IMG/VR virus record: IMGVR_UViG_3300034062_003964 | Location: 57,468-121,467 of that record | Origin: a virus | Strand: one strand, 5' to 3' | DNA: 64,000 bases | In this document: positions 16,809 to 26,283 of the stretch, one piece after another | Layout of the letters: every line of letters starts with the position of its first letter | Position numbering within the stretch: position 1 is the stretch's first letter | Program-made: the position numbers and the translations under genes | Notes under the pieces: generated by a model | The model's database searches: none | Told to the model about the DNA's origin: nothing | The model's input: the letters and a program-made list of their open reading frames with translations, nothing else

Positions 16809-17560
16809 TGATATTATCGTCAGGAACTATAACTGAAGTTACTTACGAAACGAATAAGACGGATAAAAAAATTAAAAAAAATAATTATTTTGATGTTCGT
16901 GAAGAAGAGGCGGTAAAGGCATATTTAATAGCCGAAACAAAAATAGAAAAAGACCTCATTTATAATGAGTTTTTAAAATACCCTCTTGATAAGATGATTG
17001 AATCGATTATACGTCGTTATAAGTTATATCGTAAAGATATGGACTATAACGACGTTCATACCGACGCACACTCATTCTTAATGACCAAAGTGGATAAGTT
17101 TAAGCCAGCAAAAAATAAAAAAGCATATTCATATTTTGGTACAATTTGTAAGAATTATTTAATGGGTCAAATTTTAAAAGACCAAAAAGAAACAAATAGA
17201 AAAGTATCATACGAAGATATCTCAAGCGCATTAGAAAATAGACCAGACATGGTTTATTATTTGGAATTTGAAAAAATAGATGCAGAAAAAATAATAGATA
17301 AATTTTTAATAGATTTAAAAGACTACGTCATGAATTCGCAACTTCAAGAAAACGAAAGTAAACTTGGGTACGCACTTATAGAATTATTTGACGATTACGG
17401 TAATATCTTTATTGGAAATGATAATAATAAGTTTAATAAAAACATTGTGTTATTAACATTAAGGGAGATGACAAATCTTAATACTAAAGAAATTAGAACA
17501 TACTTAAAAAAATACAAATCTCTTTATTTAGAAACTTTAAAAAAGATACATAATCAATAA
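16808..17560 (+). CDS. gp55-like late sigma factor (putative)
   Basis: This 250-residue basic protein has the compact helical layout of phage-encoded sigma70-like factors. DKMIESIIRRYKLYRKDMDYNDVHTDAHSFLM is followed by VDKFKPAKNKKAYSYFGTICKNYLMGQI, which corresponds to region 2 (core binding and -10 recognition) of T4 gp55-like factors. LREMTNLNTKEIRTYLKKYK at the end looks like a helix-turn-helix. T4 gp55 is 185 residues, so this one is longer. It is the last gene before the structural genes carrying the TATTTAT box, which fits a late-transcription role. The assignment is by pattern and position. Confidence 0.7.
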   Translation: MILSSGTITEVTYETNKTDKKIKKNNYFDVREEEAVKAYLIAETKIEKDLIYNEFLKYPLDKMIESIIRRYKLYRKDMDYNDVHTDAHSFLMTKVDKFKPAKNKKAYSYFGTICKNYLMGQILKDQKETNRKVSYEDISSALENRPDMVYYLEFEKIDAEKIIDKFLIDLKDYVMNSQLQENESKLGYALIELFDDYGNIFIGNDNNKFNKNIVLLTLREMTNLNTKEIRTYLKKYKSLYLETLKKIHNQ

Positions 17561-17565
17561 TTAAA

Positions 17566-17573
17566 TATTTATT
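17566..17573 (+). promoter_or_regulatory. TATTTAT box (candidate late promoter), plus strand
   Basis: TATTTATT ends three bases before the ATG at 17577. It lies at the junction between the sugar/sigma operon and the tail genes. Confidence 0.5.
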
Positions 17574-17576
17574 GAT

Positions 17577-17945
17577 ATGAATAGAGCAAGAAAAAAAGAA
17601 ATTAGTTTAAACAAAGACTCGGTATTAAGTTTAATGCAGGAGATTTACAATGAATTAGTTGAACAACGTGCAACTGCGATAAGAATACAAAATAAAATGT
17701 TAGCACTTCTAAAGGACCCTGAGGACATGACTCTTATTGGTCCTGTTATAAAAGAACAACAAAAAATAATTAACGATACTATCGAAAAGAAGTTAACTCT
17801 TTCTAAATTACAATCAGGTATTTGGGAAAAATCTAACAACGCTAAGGAAGATAGTTTTAGTTTATCTGATATGGATGAAGATACTTTACAATCGTTAATA
17901 CAAAAAGATGTTGATAATAATAAAGGTCAAAACTACCAACTTTAA
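17577..17945 (+). CDS. Hypothetical structural-region protein, 122 residues
   Basis: This mostly helical, charged protein has a predicted coiled-coil middle (LMQEIYNELVEQRATAIRIQ and following) and an acidic tail. No known family is recognised. It is the first gene after the late sigma factor and is followed two bases later by a large tail-region gene. It may be a small virion or assembly protein. Confidence 0.75.
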   Translation: MNRARKKEISLNKDSVLSLMQEIYNELVEQRATAIRIQNKMLALLKDPEDMTLIGPVIKEQQKIINDTIEKKLTLSKLQSGIWEKSNNAKEDSFSLSDMDEDTLQSLIQKDVDNNKGQNYQL

Positions 17946-17947
17946 TC

Positions 17948-19948
17948 ATGGGATTAGATTTACAAAATGATTACGAAAAGGCTAAAAGTAAAATTAACGC
18001 TTACAAAACTACTGCCGAAACCAAAAAGGCAAACCTTTTAAAGTCAAAAGAAAAGGCACAAACTTCTTTAGATAAAAAGAAAAGTGATACGGTTAAACAA
18101 ATAAGTGAATTAGAAAACAAGGCTAAAGATTTTGTAAGCAAACAAAAAAATGAAATTAAAAGTGAGGTTAAAAATCAATTAGAACAACTTTTAGAATTAT
18201 TTAAACAAACATTCCCACCATCAGAAAACAAATCTATGGATACGGTTAGGAGGATTTTTTTAGAAGCAACACAAAACACAAAAGAAAAAGTAAAAAGTAT
18301 ATTAATCGAAGAGATAGTCTCAACCATAGGTTGTTCAGAAGAACAGTCCTATGAAGATAAAGTGAATCAAGACATTTATATAAAAGTAGGTCAAATTGAT
18401 TTATTTAAAAAGTTAATATACTCACCGGATGATGAAACCGCGAAATACTATTACGAAATTAAAAAAACCCCAAATGGTATAACACCATATAGTTTGAATA
18501 GGGAACTTTATAATAGAATTCAAAACTTAGGTCAGTCCTATGAAACTGAATACGGAACTTCATATTACGGGGCATCAGGACAAGAACTTTTTAACATTGA
18601 GTATGTTCAATCTTACCCAAGTAATAACCCAACAAACTTTGGTGATTTTTACAAAATTAATTTAAAACCACAATTAAATAATACGACTTCAGTTACAGAT
18701 TTCTTATTTGATTATTACAATAGTATTGAAATATTTGGTTTAAACTCAATTTACACAGAATTACTAAATCAACTTTTTGGTGGTTTTGATTTTAAATTGA
18801 GTCTGTCTACCGACAAAATGAGAGAAGAGAAAAAATTCGATTTAATCATTAAAAGAATTATGGGAGTTTGTTCTGACCCAACTAAAAATATTGATGTTAG
18901 TGGTAACGCTAAATTAAATGATTTAGATTTAATTGATGAAAGTTTTTTTGAAGTAACTAATCAAGAATTAAGAGGGATTGAAAATGACATTAATAATATC
19001 ATTTCAGGTTTAGTAGAATTTGAATCATGTGAAGGGGTTAAGTTACCTATTAACCCTAATGCTATGTTTAGTTCATTAGACCAAGTTATTACTGAAACGA
19101 ACCCGTCAAAACAAATTGATTTAATTGAAAGTGGTTTAGATGAATTATCAAAAGACCCAAATTGGAGTAATCAAATACCGGGTATAGGATTTAATTTAGA
19201 CATTAAAGGCGATATCGATTTTAAAGTAATTTCACAAATGGCCAAAGTTATTTACAGAACGGTATTATCACCTAAAGTGATGTTAGGTTTTTTAATTATG
19301 GTTAAAGCATTGAATAACAATTTGGCAAATACCTTAGACGGAGCATACGACGATTTAACCAACTTTATGAAGACATTTAGAAAATTTAATGTAAATTTTA
19401 TACAAAGAATTTTTTCTTTGTTTGTTGAGGAATTGTTTTTAATAATAAAAAGAGACATTAAAAGATTTGTTGAGGGGATTTTACTTGATATAGTAAAAGA
19501 AGCAAAAAATAAACAACTACAAATGTATTCGTCCATTCTTTACGCCCTTTTAATTGCCGGTGAAGCATTAATTGATTTTAGAAATTGTAAAAGTGTGATT
19601 GATGAAATATTAAAATTATTGAATTTAGGTATTAGTCAATTAAATATTGGGTTACCAACATTCGCATTAGCAGCTTCAAAACTTTTAAGTGGTATATCGG
19701 ATACAAGAGCATTGTCGAATGTAATAGAAAATTTACAAAAATCGGGGTTACCAACTGGAGATTTACCAGACGGAAGTCCAAATTTTATGAATAATGCATT
19801 TAAAGGTATTATAGATGGTATGAATAAAGAACAAGCGGAAAATGGTAAAACTGAAGTGTTTATACCACCATTAACTGTTGTTGTGCCTCCTTTTGGTGCG
19901 GGACCTGGCGTTACAAAATTTTCAAAAGGATTTGGTAAATCGTTTTAA
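17948..19948 (+). CDS. Large tail/baseplate-region protein, 666 residues
   Basis: The N-terminal 90 residues are a Lys/Glu-rich coiled coil (KANLLKSKEKAQTSLDKKKS). The middle is a mixed domain with many Asn/Asp residues. Near residue 440-480 a hydrophobic helix pair occurs (VMLGFLIMVKALNNNLANTL). The C-terminus is Gly/Pro-rich and ends FGAGPGVTKFSKGFGKSF. I do not recognise the family. Its place immediately before the gp5-like baseplate gene and after the sigma gene suggests a baseplate, hub or tail-tube-associated protein. Confidence 0.8.
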   Translation: MGLDLQNDYEKAKSKINAYKTTAETKKANLLKSKEKAQTSLDKKKSDTVKQISELENKAKDFVSKQKNEIKSEVKNQLEQLLELFKQTFPPSENKSMDTVRRIFLEATQNTKEKVKSILIEEIVSTIGCSEEQSYEDKVNQDIYIKVGQIDLFKKLIYSPDDETAKYYYEIKKTPNGITPYSLNRELYNRIQNLGQSYETEYGTSYYGASGQELFNIEYVQSYPSNNPTNFGDFYKINLKPQLNNTTSVTDFLFDYYNSIEIFGLNSIYTELLNQLFGGFDFKLSLSTDKMREEKKFDLIIKRIMGVCSDPTKNIDVSGNAKLNDLDLIDESFFEVTNQELRGIENDINNIISGLVEFESCEGVKLPINPNAMFSSLDQVITETNPSKQIDLIESGLDELSKDPNWSNQIPGIGFNLDIKGDIDFKVISQMAKVIYRTVLSPKVMLGFLIMVKALNNNLANTLDGAYDDLTNFMKTFRKFNVNFIQRIFSLFVEELFLIIKRDIKRFVEGILLDIVKEAKNKQLQMYSSILYALLIAGEALIDFRNCKSVIDEILKLLNLGISQLNIGLPTFALAASKLLSGISDTRALSNVIENLQKSGLPTGDLPDGSPNFMNNAFKGIIDGMNKEQAENGKTEVFIPPLTVVVPPFGAGPGVTKFSKGFGKSF

Positions 19949-19950
19949 TT

Positions 19951-20151
19951 ATGGAAGCGGAAGAAATAAAAGAAATATTAAAAAACCATAAAAATAAACC
20001 AAACAAAGATTTGGTTGGAGTTATGGATTTTTTGAAGGAAGATTTTGATAAAACTAAAGACCTTATTATCAAATTAACGCATCATTTAGATGGTGTCGAA
20101 AAAGAATATAATAAAGTTTATGATGAATATAGAAAAAGATTAAATGGCTGA
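19951..20151 (+). CDS. Small hypothetical protein, 66 residues
   Basis: This short helical charged protein (EAEEIKEILKNHKNKPNKDL at the start, a coiled-coil-like second half) lies between two tail genes. It starts two bases after the upstream stop and overlaps the downstream gene by eight bases. Possibly a baseplate chaperone or minor virion component; no family recognised. Confidence 0.7.
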   Translation: MEAEEIKEILKNHKNKPNKDLVGVMDFLKEDFDKTKDLIIKLTHHLDGVEKEYNKVYDEYRKRLNG

Positions 20152-21709
20152 TTATATAGACGGACAACAGATATTTTTTGGTAAATGTGTTGATAGCGAT
20201 GACCCATTAATGTTAGGTAGAGTTAGGGTTGAGCCTGAGTCTATGAACATTACCGCACTACAAAATTCAAGCTCAACATTTAACCCAAATTCGACAAACC
20301 CAAATAAAAATGGAAAATGGTCACCTGTAGACCCATTTGTTTATTTACCATTACTACCTTACTTTGTTAATCAAGTTCCAAAAGTGGGTGAAAAAGTAAT
20401 GATATTTTATTACAACACAAACACAAAAACAGGTAGAAATAAATTCTACATGATAAGTACCTATTCTTCACCAACAACTATTAAGTTTGAGGATGGTTCA
20501 TCGTCACAAACAAGGTTAAATTCGGGGTACGGTAACTCAACTGAAAAATTACCACCGATTAAAAACCAAAATGGAACTTTTAAAAATGATAAAAATAAAG
20601 GGGTATTTCCGGAGCCTGTAGATATATCAATAAGTGGTAGGGATAGTGCTGACTTTATTTTAAAAGAAAAAGATGTTTTATTAAGAGCTGGAAAACACAA
20701 AAACTTCGCAACAGGACAAATACCTGAATCCGATAGTAAGAGAGCCTTTTTACAACTTTCAAAATATGAAAGTGATATAACTTTTGGCGATGCTAAATTT
20801 AGAAAAAAATTAATACAAAATAAGAAACCAATAAAGTACTTGATTGAGTATGATGTTTTAAATCCTGAAAATCAATTTTCAGCATTTACGGGTATGTTAT
20901 ACATTTACCAATTAAGAACAGAAAAACAATCTGAAAAAACTTTAACGGGGAACTTTAATGTAAATACACAATTAGATACCACAGGAGCGACTGATGGTGT
21001 TCAATTGATTAGAATGGTTAATTTTCCAATAGGGTTAAATTTAGATGACCTATCATTACAGATTAATCAAACTTTAAAAACTATTATTACTAACCCCTCA
21101 ATAGCACTTTTATCACCTACGGTTGAAAAAAATCAACAATACCCTTTTTACTATAGACCATCAAGTAAACTATATAATTTAGTAACAAAACCAACGACAG
21201 GTTATTTTATAGCCTCTGCCAATATGTCTAAATTAATGTCATTAGTAAAGATTTCAACTGCAGATATCACACCTGGTTATGGTTTAGTTTTGGACTATAA
21301 ATTATCACCAAATATTCCTTTTGAGTTTCAAAGTTCCGCGTTTGCGCCGTCCACCACACAACTTTCAGAAAATACTGCGGCATTACTTGGGGCCAATAAA
21401 TTATATTTATTATCCAACGAGACGGAAATACCAGGAAAACAAAAAATAGATTTTGACAATAGTATTTATGGAATTGAGCAGGACGCTATTGTAAACGATA
21501 TTGAACCTAATACCTCATCTATGGTTAGAGGTGAAGAACTTTTGGAGTTACTTCAATTAATTGTTAGGTTTTGTATTACACACGTTCATCCATATCCAGG
21601 TATGCCACCAAACCCTGTAACTGTAGACGGTTTATCTAGTGATGAGTTACTTTCTAATATGTTTAATGCTTATCAAAAAGTTTTGAATAGCAATATTCGA
21701 CTTAACTAA
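20144..21709 (+). CDS. gp5-like baseplate hub protein with OB fold
   Basis: This 521-residue protein has an N-terminal OB-fold signature of the gp5/VgrG type: FGKCVDSDDPLMLGRVRVEP, then a WSPVDPFVYLPLLPYFVNQVP segment and GEKVMIFYYN. A later portion has MVRGEELLELLQLIVRFCIT followed by HVHPYPGMPP, a motif that I associate with phage baseplate proteins. No lysozyme domain is visible between OB fold and C-terminus, unlike T4 gp5. It probably sits at the centre of the baseplate. A TATTTAT box follows the stop codon, for the next gene. Confidence 0.7.
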   Translation: MADYIDGQQIFFGKCVDSDDPLMLGRVRVEPESMNITALQNSSSTFNPNSTNPNKNGKWSPVDPFVYLPLLPYFVNQVPKVGEKVMIFYYNTNTKTGRNKFYMISTYSSPTTIKFEDGSSSQTRLNSGYGNSTEKLPPIKNQNGTFKNDKNKGVFPEPVDISISGRDSADFILKEKDVLLRAGKHKNFATGQIPESDSKRAFLQLSKYESDITFGDAKFRKKLIQNKKPIKYLIEYDVLNPENQFSAFTGMLYIYQLRTEKQSEKTLTGNFNVNTQLDTTGATDGVQLIRMVNFPIGLNLDDLSLQINQTLKTIITNPSIALLSPTVEKNQQYPFYYRPSSKLYNLVTKPTTGYFIASANMSKLMSLVKISTADITPGYGLVLDYKLSPNIPFEFQSSAFAPSTTQLSENTAALLGANKLYLLSNETEIPGKQKIDFDNSIYGIEQDAIVNDIEPNTSSMVRGEELLELLQLIVRFCITHVHPYPGMPPNPVTVDGLSSDELLSNMFNAYQKVLNSNIRLN

Positions 21710-21710
21710 G

Positions 21711-21718
21711 TATTTATA
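21711..21718 (+). promoter_or_regulatory. TATTTAT box (candidate late promoter), plus strand
   Basis: TATTTATA lies directly after the preceding stop and 12 bases before the ATG at 21731. Confidence 0.55.
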
Positions 21719-21730
21719 TATAAAACAAAC

Positions 21731-23209
21731 ATGTCAATTTATAGGTCTTATTTCAGTAAGTCAAATACTATATTGTATAACTCTTATACCAACACGGGTA
21801 GAAACCCTATTGTTGAATTATTTTATGGTAATTTAAGTAATTCTGCAACACCTACGGGATTTAGTAGATATATTTTCAATATCGATTTATCGGGTCTTAC
21901 AACAAACTTTACTGATAAAGTAATTACAACAGGGTGTAGTAGAAATATAACACATACACTTCGTATGACTAATACTTCTTTTTTTGATAATGAATTATTA
22001 AACGATAAAACAAGTCAAGGAAGAAGAAGAGCAACCTCATTTGATTTACAATTATTAAGAATCCCGAGATATTCAGGTAATACAGGAGCAACTCAAACAT
22101 GGGATAGTGGTGTTGGTTATGATTATTACGATTTTAAAATAACCAATTTAAACGATAGAGCATTTTCAACAAGACCTTCAAATTGGTATGAATCGACGAC
22201 AATATCAGGATGGTCAACATCAGGTATTTACAATAATACAAACTCATTAACAGGTTTAACCGGTTTAAACTATTCGGCACTTACGGTAGTAGATACACAA
22301 CACTTTGAATTTGGTAATGAGAACATTGAGTTCGATATGTCTCATGAAATAAATTCTATTTTAACAGGCGGGACATCAGCACCTGCAGGGTGGATTATTT
22401 CATATTTTCCACAAGTAGAAAATATATCAGGACTTACTGAAAATTATTCAGTTGGGTTCTTTTCTCCACATACACAAACATTCTATGAACCATTTTTAGA
22501 AACAAACTATAATGATTTTATTGATGATGATAGAAATACTTTTTACTCGGGAAATATAAATGACCTTTATCTTTATGTGTATCAAAATGGAAATGCAGTT
22601 AATTTGGATTCTAACCCCACTGTAGACATTTTAGATAGTAACGAGGACCCTGTATCAGGTTTTACAGGATTAAGTACATGTCAAGTCACTAAAGGGGTTT
22701 ATAAGGTAGTTGTGAGTGGATTGACGGGTACAACAATCCCTTGTTTATATTATGATTTATGGAAAGGGTTGTCAATTAACTCTACATCGATAACGAATGT
22801 TCAAAATGAATTTGTTTTATTAACTAAAAATGGTAACTACCAAATAGGGTCAACCACTAATAGTCCAAAAATTTATGGATTTTCATTTGATGGTATTAAA
22901 CAAAGTGAGCAAATTCTTAATACAGATATTAGGAAGGTTAACGTCACAATTAAAAAAGCATATTCAACAAACCAAGTATTGGATAATATTGAAGCATATT
23001 ATAGGGTTTATGTTAAAGAAGGAGGGAGTACTGAAGTTCAAGTTCAAGACTGGACAAGAATAAATAAAACACCTGATTCTTACTATTTTATTTTTAATAC
23101 AATAGACAAAATACCAAATGAATATTTTATCGATATAAAAGTAGTTTCGGATAGAAATACGGATACATATAAAAGAGAACTTCAGTTCCAAATAGTTAAT
23201 AAAAAATGA
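21731..23209 (+). CDS. Virion protein, probable baseplate/tail, 492 residues
   Basis: This beta-rich, Thr/Asn/Gly-rich protein starts SIYRSYFSKSNTILYNSYTN. It contains many aromatic residues in short strands, for example WDSGVGYDYYDF and GWIISYFPQVENISG. No cysteine pairs or membrane segments are seen. The composition is typical of tail-spike, adhesin or baseplate proteins. Similar proteins occur next to gp5-like genes in T4-like phages of Bacteroidota, but I do not name a family. It overlaps the next gene by four bases. Confidence 0.75.
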   Translation: MSIYRSYFSKSNTILYNSYTNTGRNPIVELFYGNLSNSATPTGFSRYIFNIDLSGLTTNFTDKVITTGCSRNITHTLRMTNTSFFDNELLNDKTSQGRRRATSFDLQLLRIPRYSGNTGATQTWDSGVGYDYYDFKITNLNDRAFSTRPSNWYESTTISGWSTSGIYNNTNSLTGLTGLNYSALTVVDTQHFEFGNENIEFDMSHEINSILTGGTSAPAGWIISYFPQVENISGLTENYSVGFFSPHTQTFYEPFLETNYNDFIDDDRNTFYSGNINDLYLYVYQNGNAVNLDSNPTVDILDSNEDPVSGFTGLSTCQVTKGVYKVVVSGLTGTTIPCLYYDLWKGLSINSTSITNVQNEFVLLTKNGNYQIGSTTNSPKIYGFSFDGIKQSEQILNTDIRKVNVTIKKAYSTNQVLDNIEAYYRVYVKEGGSTEVQVQDWTRINKTPDSYYFIFNTIDKIPNEYFIDIKVVSDRNTDTYKRELQFQIVNKK

Positions 23210-23679
23210 TTATGAGAAATTTAGATGCAATTATTAAAAAAGTTTTAAAAGAAGACCAAAACATGAGGTCAAATAGATATATGTTCTTTTCTAACCTACA
23301 ACAAATGAGAAGACAATGTGATTTACTATTAGACTTAGACCAATCTATGGTCGAGGGTATTTTAGAAGATGGTCACGATTGGGCTCAAGACCACATTGCC
23401 GAAGCAAAAAATAATATGGACCAAGTATTCGATTTTTTAATGAATGAATCAAAAAAAGATGGTATGGAGATGTCTATGAATATCGATGACAAAGATATGG
23501 TTATGGGTGAAGGTAGAAAAAAAACAGGTACTAAATTATGTGCTCGAGGTAAAGCGGCTGCTAAGGCTAAATACGACGTTTACCCAAGTGCTTACGCTAA
23601 CGGTTTTGCAATTCAAGTATGTAAAGGTAAAATTAAAGGTTTAGATGGTCAAAAGAGATGTTCAGGAACTTATTGTTAA
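23206..23679 (+). CDS. DUF5872-like virion-associated protein
   Basis: This 157-residue protein is coupled by ATGA to the previous gene; ATG 23212 is a possible alternative. The C-terminus reads KYDVYPSAYANGFAIQVCKGK and ends in a Cys-rich GQKRCSGTYC tail. The YPSAYAN motif is typical of the small DUF5872 family in phages. The N-terminal MRNLDAIIKKVLKED resembles a short amphipathic helix also seen in other proteins of this window (for example near the start of the 44352 gene). The role is unknown. Confidence 0.6.
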   Translation: MIMRNLDAIIKKVLKEDQNMRSNRYMFFSNLQQMRRQCDLLLDLDQSMVEGILEDGHDWAQDHIAEAKNNMDQVFDFLMNESKKDGMEMSMNIDDKDMVMGEGRKKTGTKLCARGKAAAKAKYDVYPSAYANGFAIQVCKGKIKGLDGQKRCSGTYC

Positions 23680-24383
23680 AGTGAACTTAAAATATTTTTT
23701 ATAATTTTTTCTAAGGACTCATTTTGGGTCCTTTTCTTTTTTGGTTTGTATGAAGTCATTACAGGTTTTTGACCTTTTCCGGTTTGAGTATCTTTTTTCT
23801 CAGCCTTTCTTTTTTGGGTACAGGCTGCTTTTTTAGCCGAATCACTCATTTTTCCTGCAACCCCCGCAGCTCTACATTTTGGGTATGCACCTTTTGACGT
23901 ATCAGGTCTACCACATGGAGGATGTTTACCATCAACTTTTCTACAAATATTAACCCACGGACCTTTCGGTTGTTTGGAGCCTTTTGGTTTTTTCTTTGTA
24001 CCAAACCAAACCGCTAAATCCTCGTTTAAATTAATCTTATCTAGTTCAATCCATTCTTTAATAGGAACTATTTTAGTATTTTTACCTGGAAATTGATTTA
24101 TAGGGTTACCTTCGACATCACTAAAAGTTGCATCGGGATGAAATTTTATAAAATTATAAATTTTATTTGCAATATTTTCCTCTTTTTTTCTTTGTTTCTT
24201 ACTTCTTTCCATTTTACCGTCATATGAATCATATGCTAAATCAGGACTTTTATATTTAGAAACAGGCTCAGTAAAAGGTCCCATAACATTTTTTTTAAAA
24301 TATCGTTCACCTGGTATTAATGGTGCTATATAACTACCTCTAGAACCGCCCGTGGATGTCGCTTCATTTATTTTTCTATCCAT
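23676..24383 (-). CDS. Basic Lys/Arg-rich virion-region protein (DUF6321-like)
   Basis: This 235-residue protein has a conserved-looking Cys-containing stretch, GPWVNICRKVDGKHPPCGR then GAYPKCRAAGVAGKMSDSAK, which resembles a domain (DUF6321) common in phage proteins of unknown function. The C-terminus is highly basic and ends ESLEKIIKNILSSL, another short amphipathic helix. The gene is convergent with the plus-strand tail operon, and the two stop codons overlap. It has a TATTTAT box three bases before its start. Confidence 0.65.
   Translation of the reverse strand: MDRKINEATSTGGSRGSYIAPLIPGERYFKKNVMGPFTEPVSKYKSPDLAYDSYDGKMERSKKQRKKEENIANKIYNFIKFHPDATFSDVEGNPINQFPGKNTKIVPIKEWIELDKINLNEDLAVWFGTKKKPKGSKQPKGPWVNICRKVDGKHPPCGRPDTSKGAYPKCRAAGVAGKMSDSAKKAACTQKRKAEKKDTQTGKGQKPVMTSYKPKKKRTQNESLEKIIKNILSSL
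23713..23743 (+). terminator. Candidate rho-independent terminator for the plus-strand tail operon
   Basis: AAGGAC (23713-23718) pairs with GTCCTT (23728-23733), and a T-rich run follows. It lies inside the 3' end of the convergent minus-strand gene, so it is less certain. Confidence 0.4.
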
Positions 24384-24386
24384 AAC

Positions 24387-24394
24387 TATAAATA
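24387..24394 (-). promoter_or_regulatory. TATTTAT box (candidate late promoter), minus strand
   Basis: On the minus strand this reads TATTTATA. It ends three bases upstream of the ATG at 24383. Confidence 0.5.
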
Positions 24395-24403
24395 TCTATA
24401 AAA

Positions 24404-24434
24404 TAAAAAAGGTCAGATTTCTCTGACCTTTTTC
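24404..24434. terminator. Bidirectional rho-independent terminator after the capsid gene
   Basis: AGGTCAGA pairs with TCTGACCT around a TTTC loop. It is flanked by A and T runs on either side, so it can end the minus-strand capsid transcript. Confidence 0.8.
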
Positions 24435-24453
24435 TTATTCCGTTTTTAATTGA

Positions 24454-26250
24454 TTATCTCAATTCTCTTAAATCAAATGTTCTAACTCCATCAACTGTGA
24501 TACGTCCGTAGAAACGGTTGTTAACCATTTTCTTAGCGTAACGTGTCATAATACCTTTGATAGGTGTGAAGTTGAATGGGTTATACATTGTAGGTGTTAA
24601 TTGTAGAGGAACATATGGTGCGTAAACGTAACCTGTGTCTAACAATGAAGAACCTTTGTGTCCTAACAATACTGTGTTTGCTGGGAAGTAAGGGTCACGG
24701 TAAACTTGGTAACGACCAGCTAATGTACCAACTCTTTCAATACCCATGTTGTATTGGTCTTGCTCAGGAGACGCGTTAGATACGTGGAAGTATTCTAAAT
24801 CGTCAAAGATAGCAGAAATCTCAGAAGATACAACAATCCAGTTAGCTCCACCTCTTAATGTAGATTTGTGGATTTGTGCTGAAATTTGGTTGATTGCTGT
24901 AATCAAAGTTTGATTCCAATCTTTTTGAGTGTATTGAGTTAATGGGTTAGCTGAAGTACCTCTTTTCCATCCGTTGTAATCCCAACGTAAGTTCCAAGCC
25001 GCACCTTTACGTAAGTCACGTAAAATTTCACGGTCAATTTCTGCTGCCACTTGCTCAGATAATAAAGCTGTTAATTCAGCTTCAGCATCGATGTTATGGA
25101 ATGCAGAAACGTCTTGTGCCAATTCAGGAGACCATTGTGCTCTTAATTTTCTTTCTGTAACAGATACAGTAACTGACTCAAGGTCAAAAGAAACTTCACC
25201 AATTCTGTCTTCGAATTCTAACTCTTGGTATACTCTATAAGTACAAGTAAACTGACCTGTAGAAGGTGCTGCAAACGTTGTAGTTAAACCTGAATAACCG
25301 TCAATTGAGTTAGCTCCGATAGAACATGGTGTTTGTAAGTCAACTTCTAAGTAGATTAAACCATCTTGTGAACAAATGTTGTCATAAGAACCACCATTAC
25401 CTGTTGAAGGGAAAGATGTTGTTGTTTGAGTTCCGTATTGTACAATACCTTTACCGTATTTTTGAGTAACAACTCTAAATAATAAATCAGAAGTACCTGC
25501 TCCTGAGAACGCTCTTTGAGGAGCACCTACTCCTGTTAATGCGTTAACTCTTAAATCAGATAAGAATGCCTCATTATCCATTTCTTGTCCGTCAGGTCCA
25601 ATTAATTTTCCAGCACCACCTGATGTAAATCCAGAAAGTACTAAAAGAACTTTTCTATTCTCACCAGCAGCATACGACGATTCTGTTAATACTCCATTAA
25701 CAAAAGATACAGTAACTGCAGACTTAGTGATTGCAGAATACATACCTTTTGAATAATCAAACAAACCTGCCGGGTCTAAACCTGGTTCAGTACCTTCATA
25801 AAATCTATCGTAAAGGTTTTTGTCATTTGCTCCGTAACCTGCCTGTGCTTGAGCAACTGTTGGTCCGTTTTGAGCTCCGATTGGTGCAAAATGTTCGTTA
25901 GAACCTAAAGCATAACTTTGGATTTTAGGTACAAAGTAGAACAATTTACCGATAGGTAAGTTCATAGCTTGTACAGATACTAAATCGTTAGCTAACAATT
26001 TAGAGAATACACGTCTTACGATAGGGAAAACTACAGTTTCGAAAGAACCTGAGCTATCCGTAGAAGCCGCTTCGTTGATTAGGTGAGATGCTTGGTTTTC
26101 ATATAACTGTGCCATGTTCTCTTTGATGTGTCCTTTAAGACCGTCTAGGAATCCTAATTTATCCCATTTGTTGATTGTATCTTCTTTGATAACTTTAAGG
26201 TGTTTTAACCCGATGTTACCAACAAGACCTGATTCTAATAATGCTCCCAT
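24454..26250 (-). CDS. gp23: Major capsid protein (gp23-type)
   Basis: This 598-residue protein begins with a 60-residue propeptide-like region. It then reads ENQASHLINE, AASTDSSGSFETVVFPIVRR and VFSKLLANDLVSVQAMNLPIG, which matches the T4 gp23 fold at the same position. The gp21-type protease of T4-like phages cleaves after Glu in (I/L)xE contexts, so LINE (Glu60) before Ala61 is the likely maturation site. The C-terminal part contains FTPIKGIMTRYAKKMVNNRF, typical of gp23 relatives. It follows the scaffold gene, as in T4. I saw no TATTTAT box in its short leader, so it may be read from the scaffold promoter. Confidence 0.93.
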   Translation of the reverse strand: MGALLESGLVGNIGLKHLKVIKEDTINKWDKLGFLDGLKGHIKENMAQLYENQASHLINEAASTDSSGSFETVVFPIVRRVFSKLLANDLVSVQAMNLPIGKLFYFVPKIQSYALGSNEHFAPIGAQNGPTVAQAQAGYGANDKNLYDRFYEGTEPGLDPAGLFDYSKGMYSAITKSAVTVSFVNGVLTESSYAAGENRKVLLVLSGFTSGGAGKLIGPDGQEMDNEAFLSDLRVNALTGVGAPQRAFSGAGTSDLLFRVVTQKYGKGIVQYGTQTTTSFPSTGNGGSYDNICSQDGLIYLEVDLQTPCSIGANSIDGYSGLTTTFAAPSTGQFTCTYRVYQELEFEDRIGEVSFDLESVTVSVTERKLRAQWSPELAQDVSAFHNIDAEAELTALLSEQVAAEIDREILRDLRKGAAWNLRWDYNGWKRGTSANPLTQYTQKDWNQTLITAINQISAQIHKSTLRGGANWIVVSSEISAIFDDLEYFHVSNASPEQDQYNMGIERVGTLAGRYQVYRDPYFPANTVLLGHKGSSLLDTGYVYAPYVPLQLTPTMYNPFNFTPIKGIMTRYAKKMVNNRFYGRITVDGVRTFDLRELR

Positions 26251-26283
26251 TTTATTTTTTTTTAATTTGAGTTTATTTATTGT

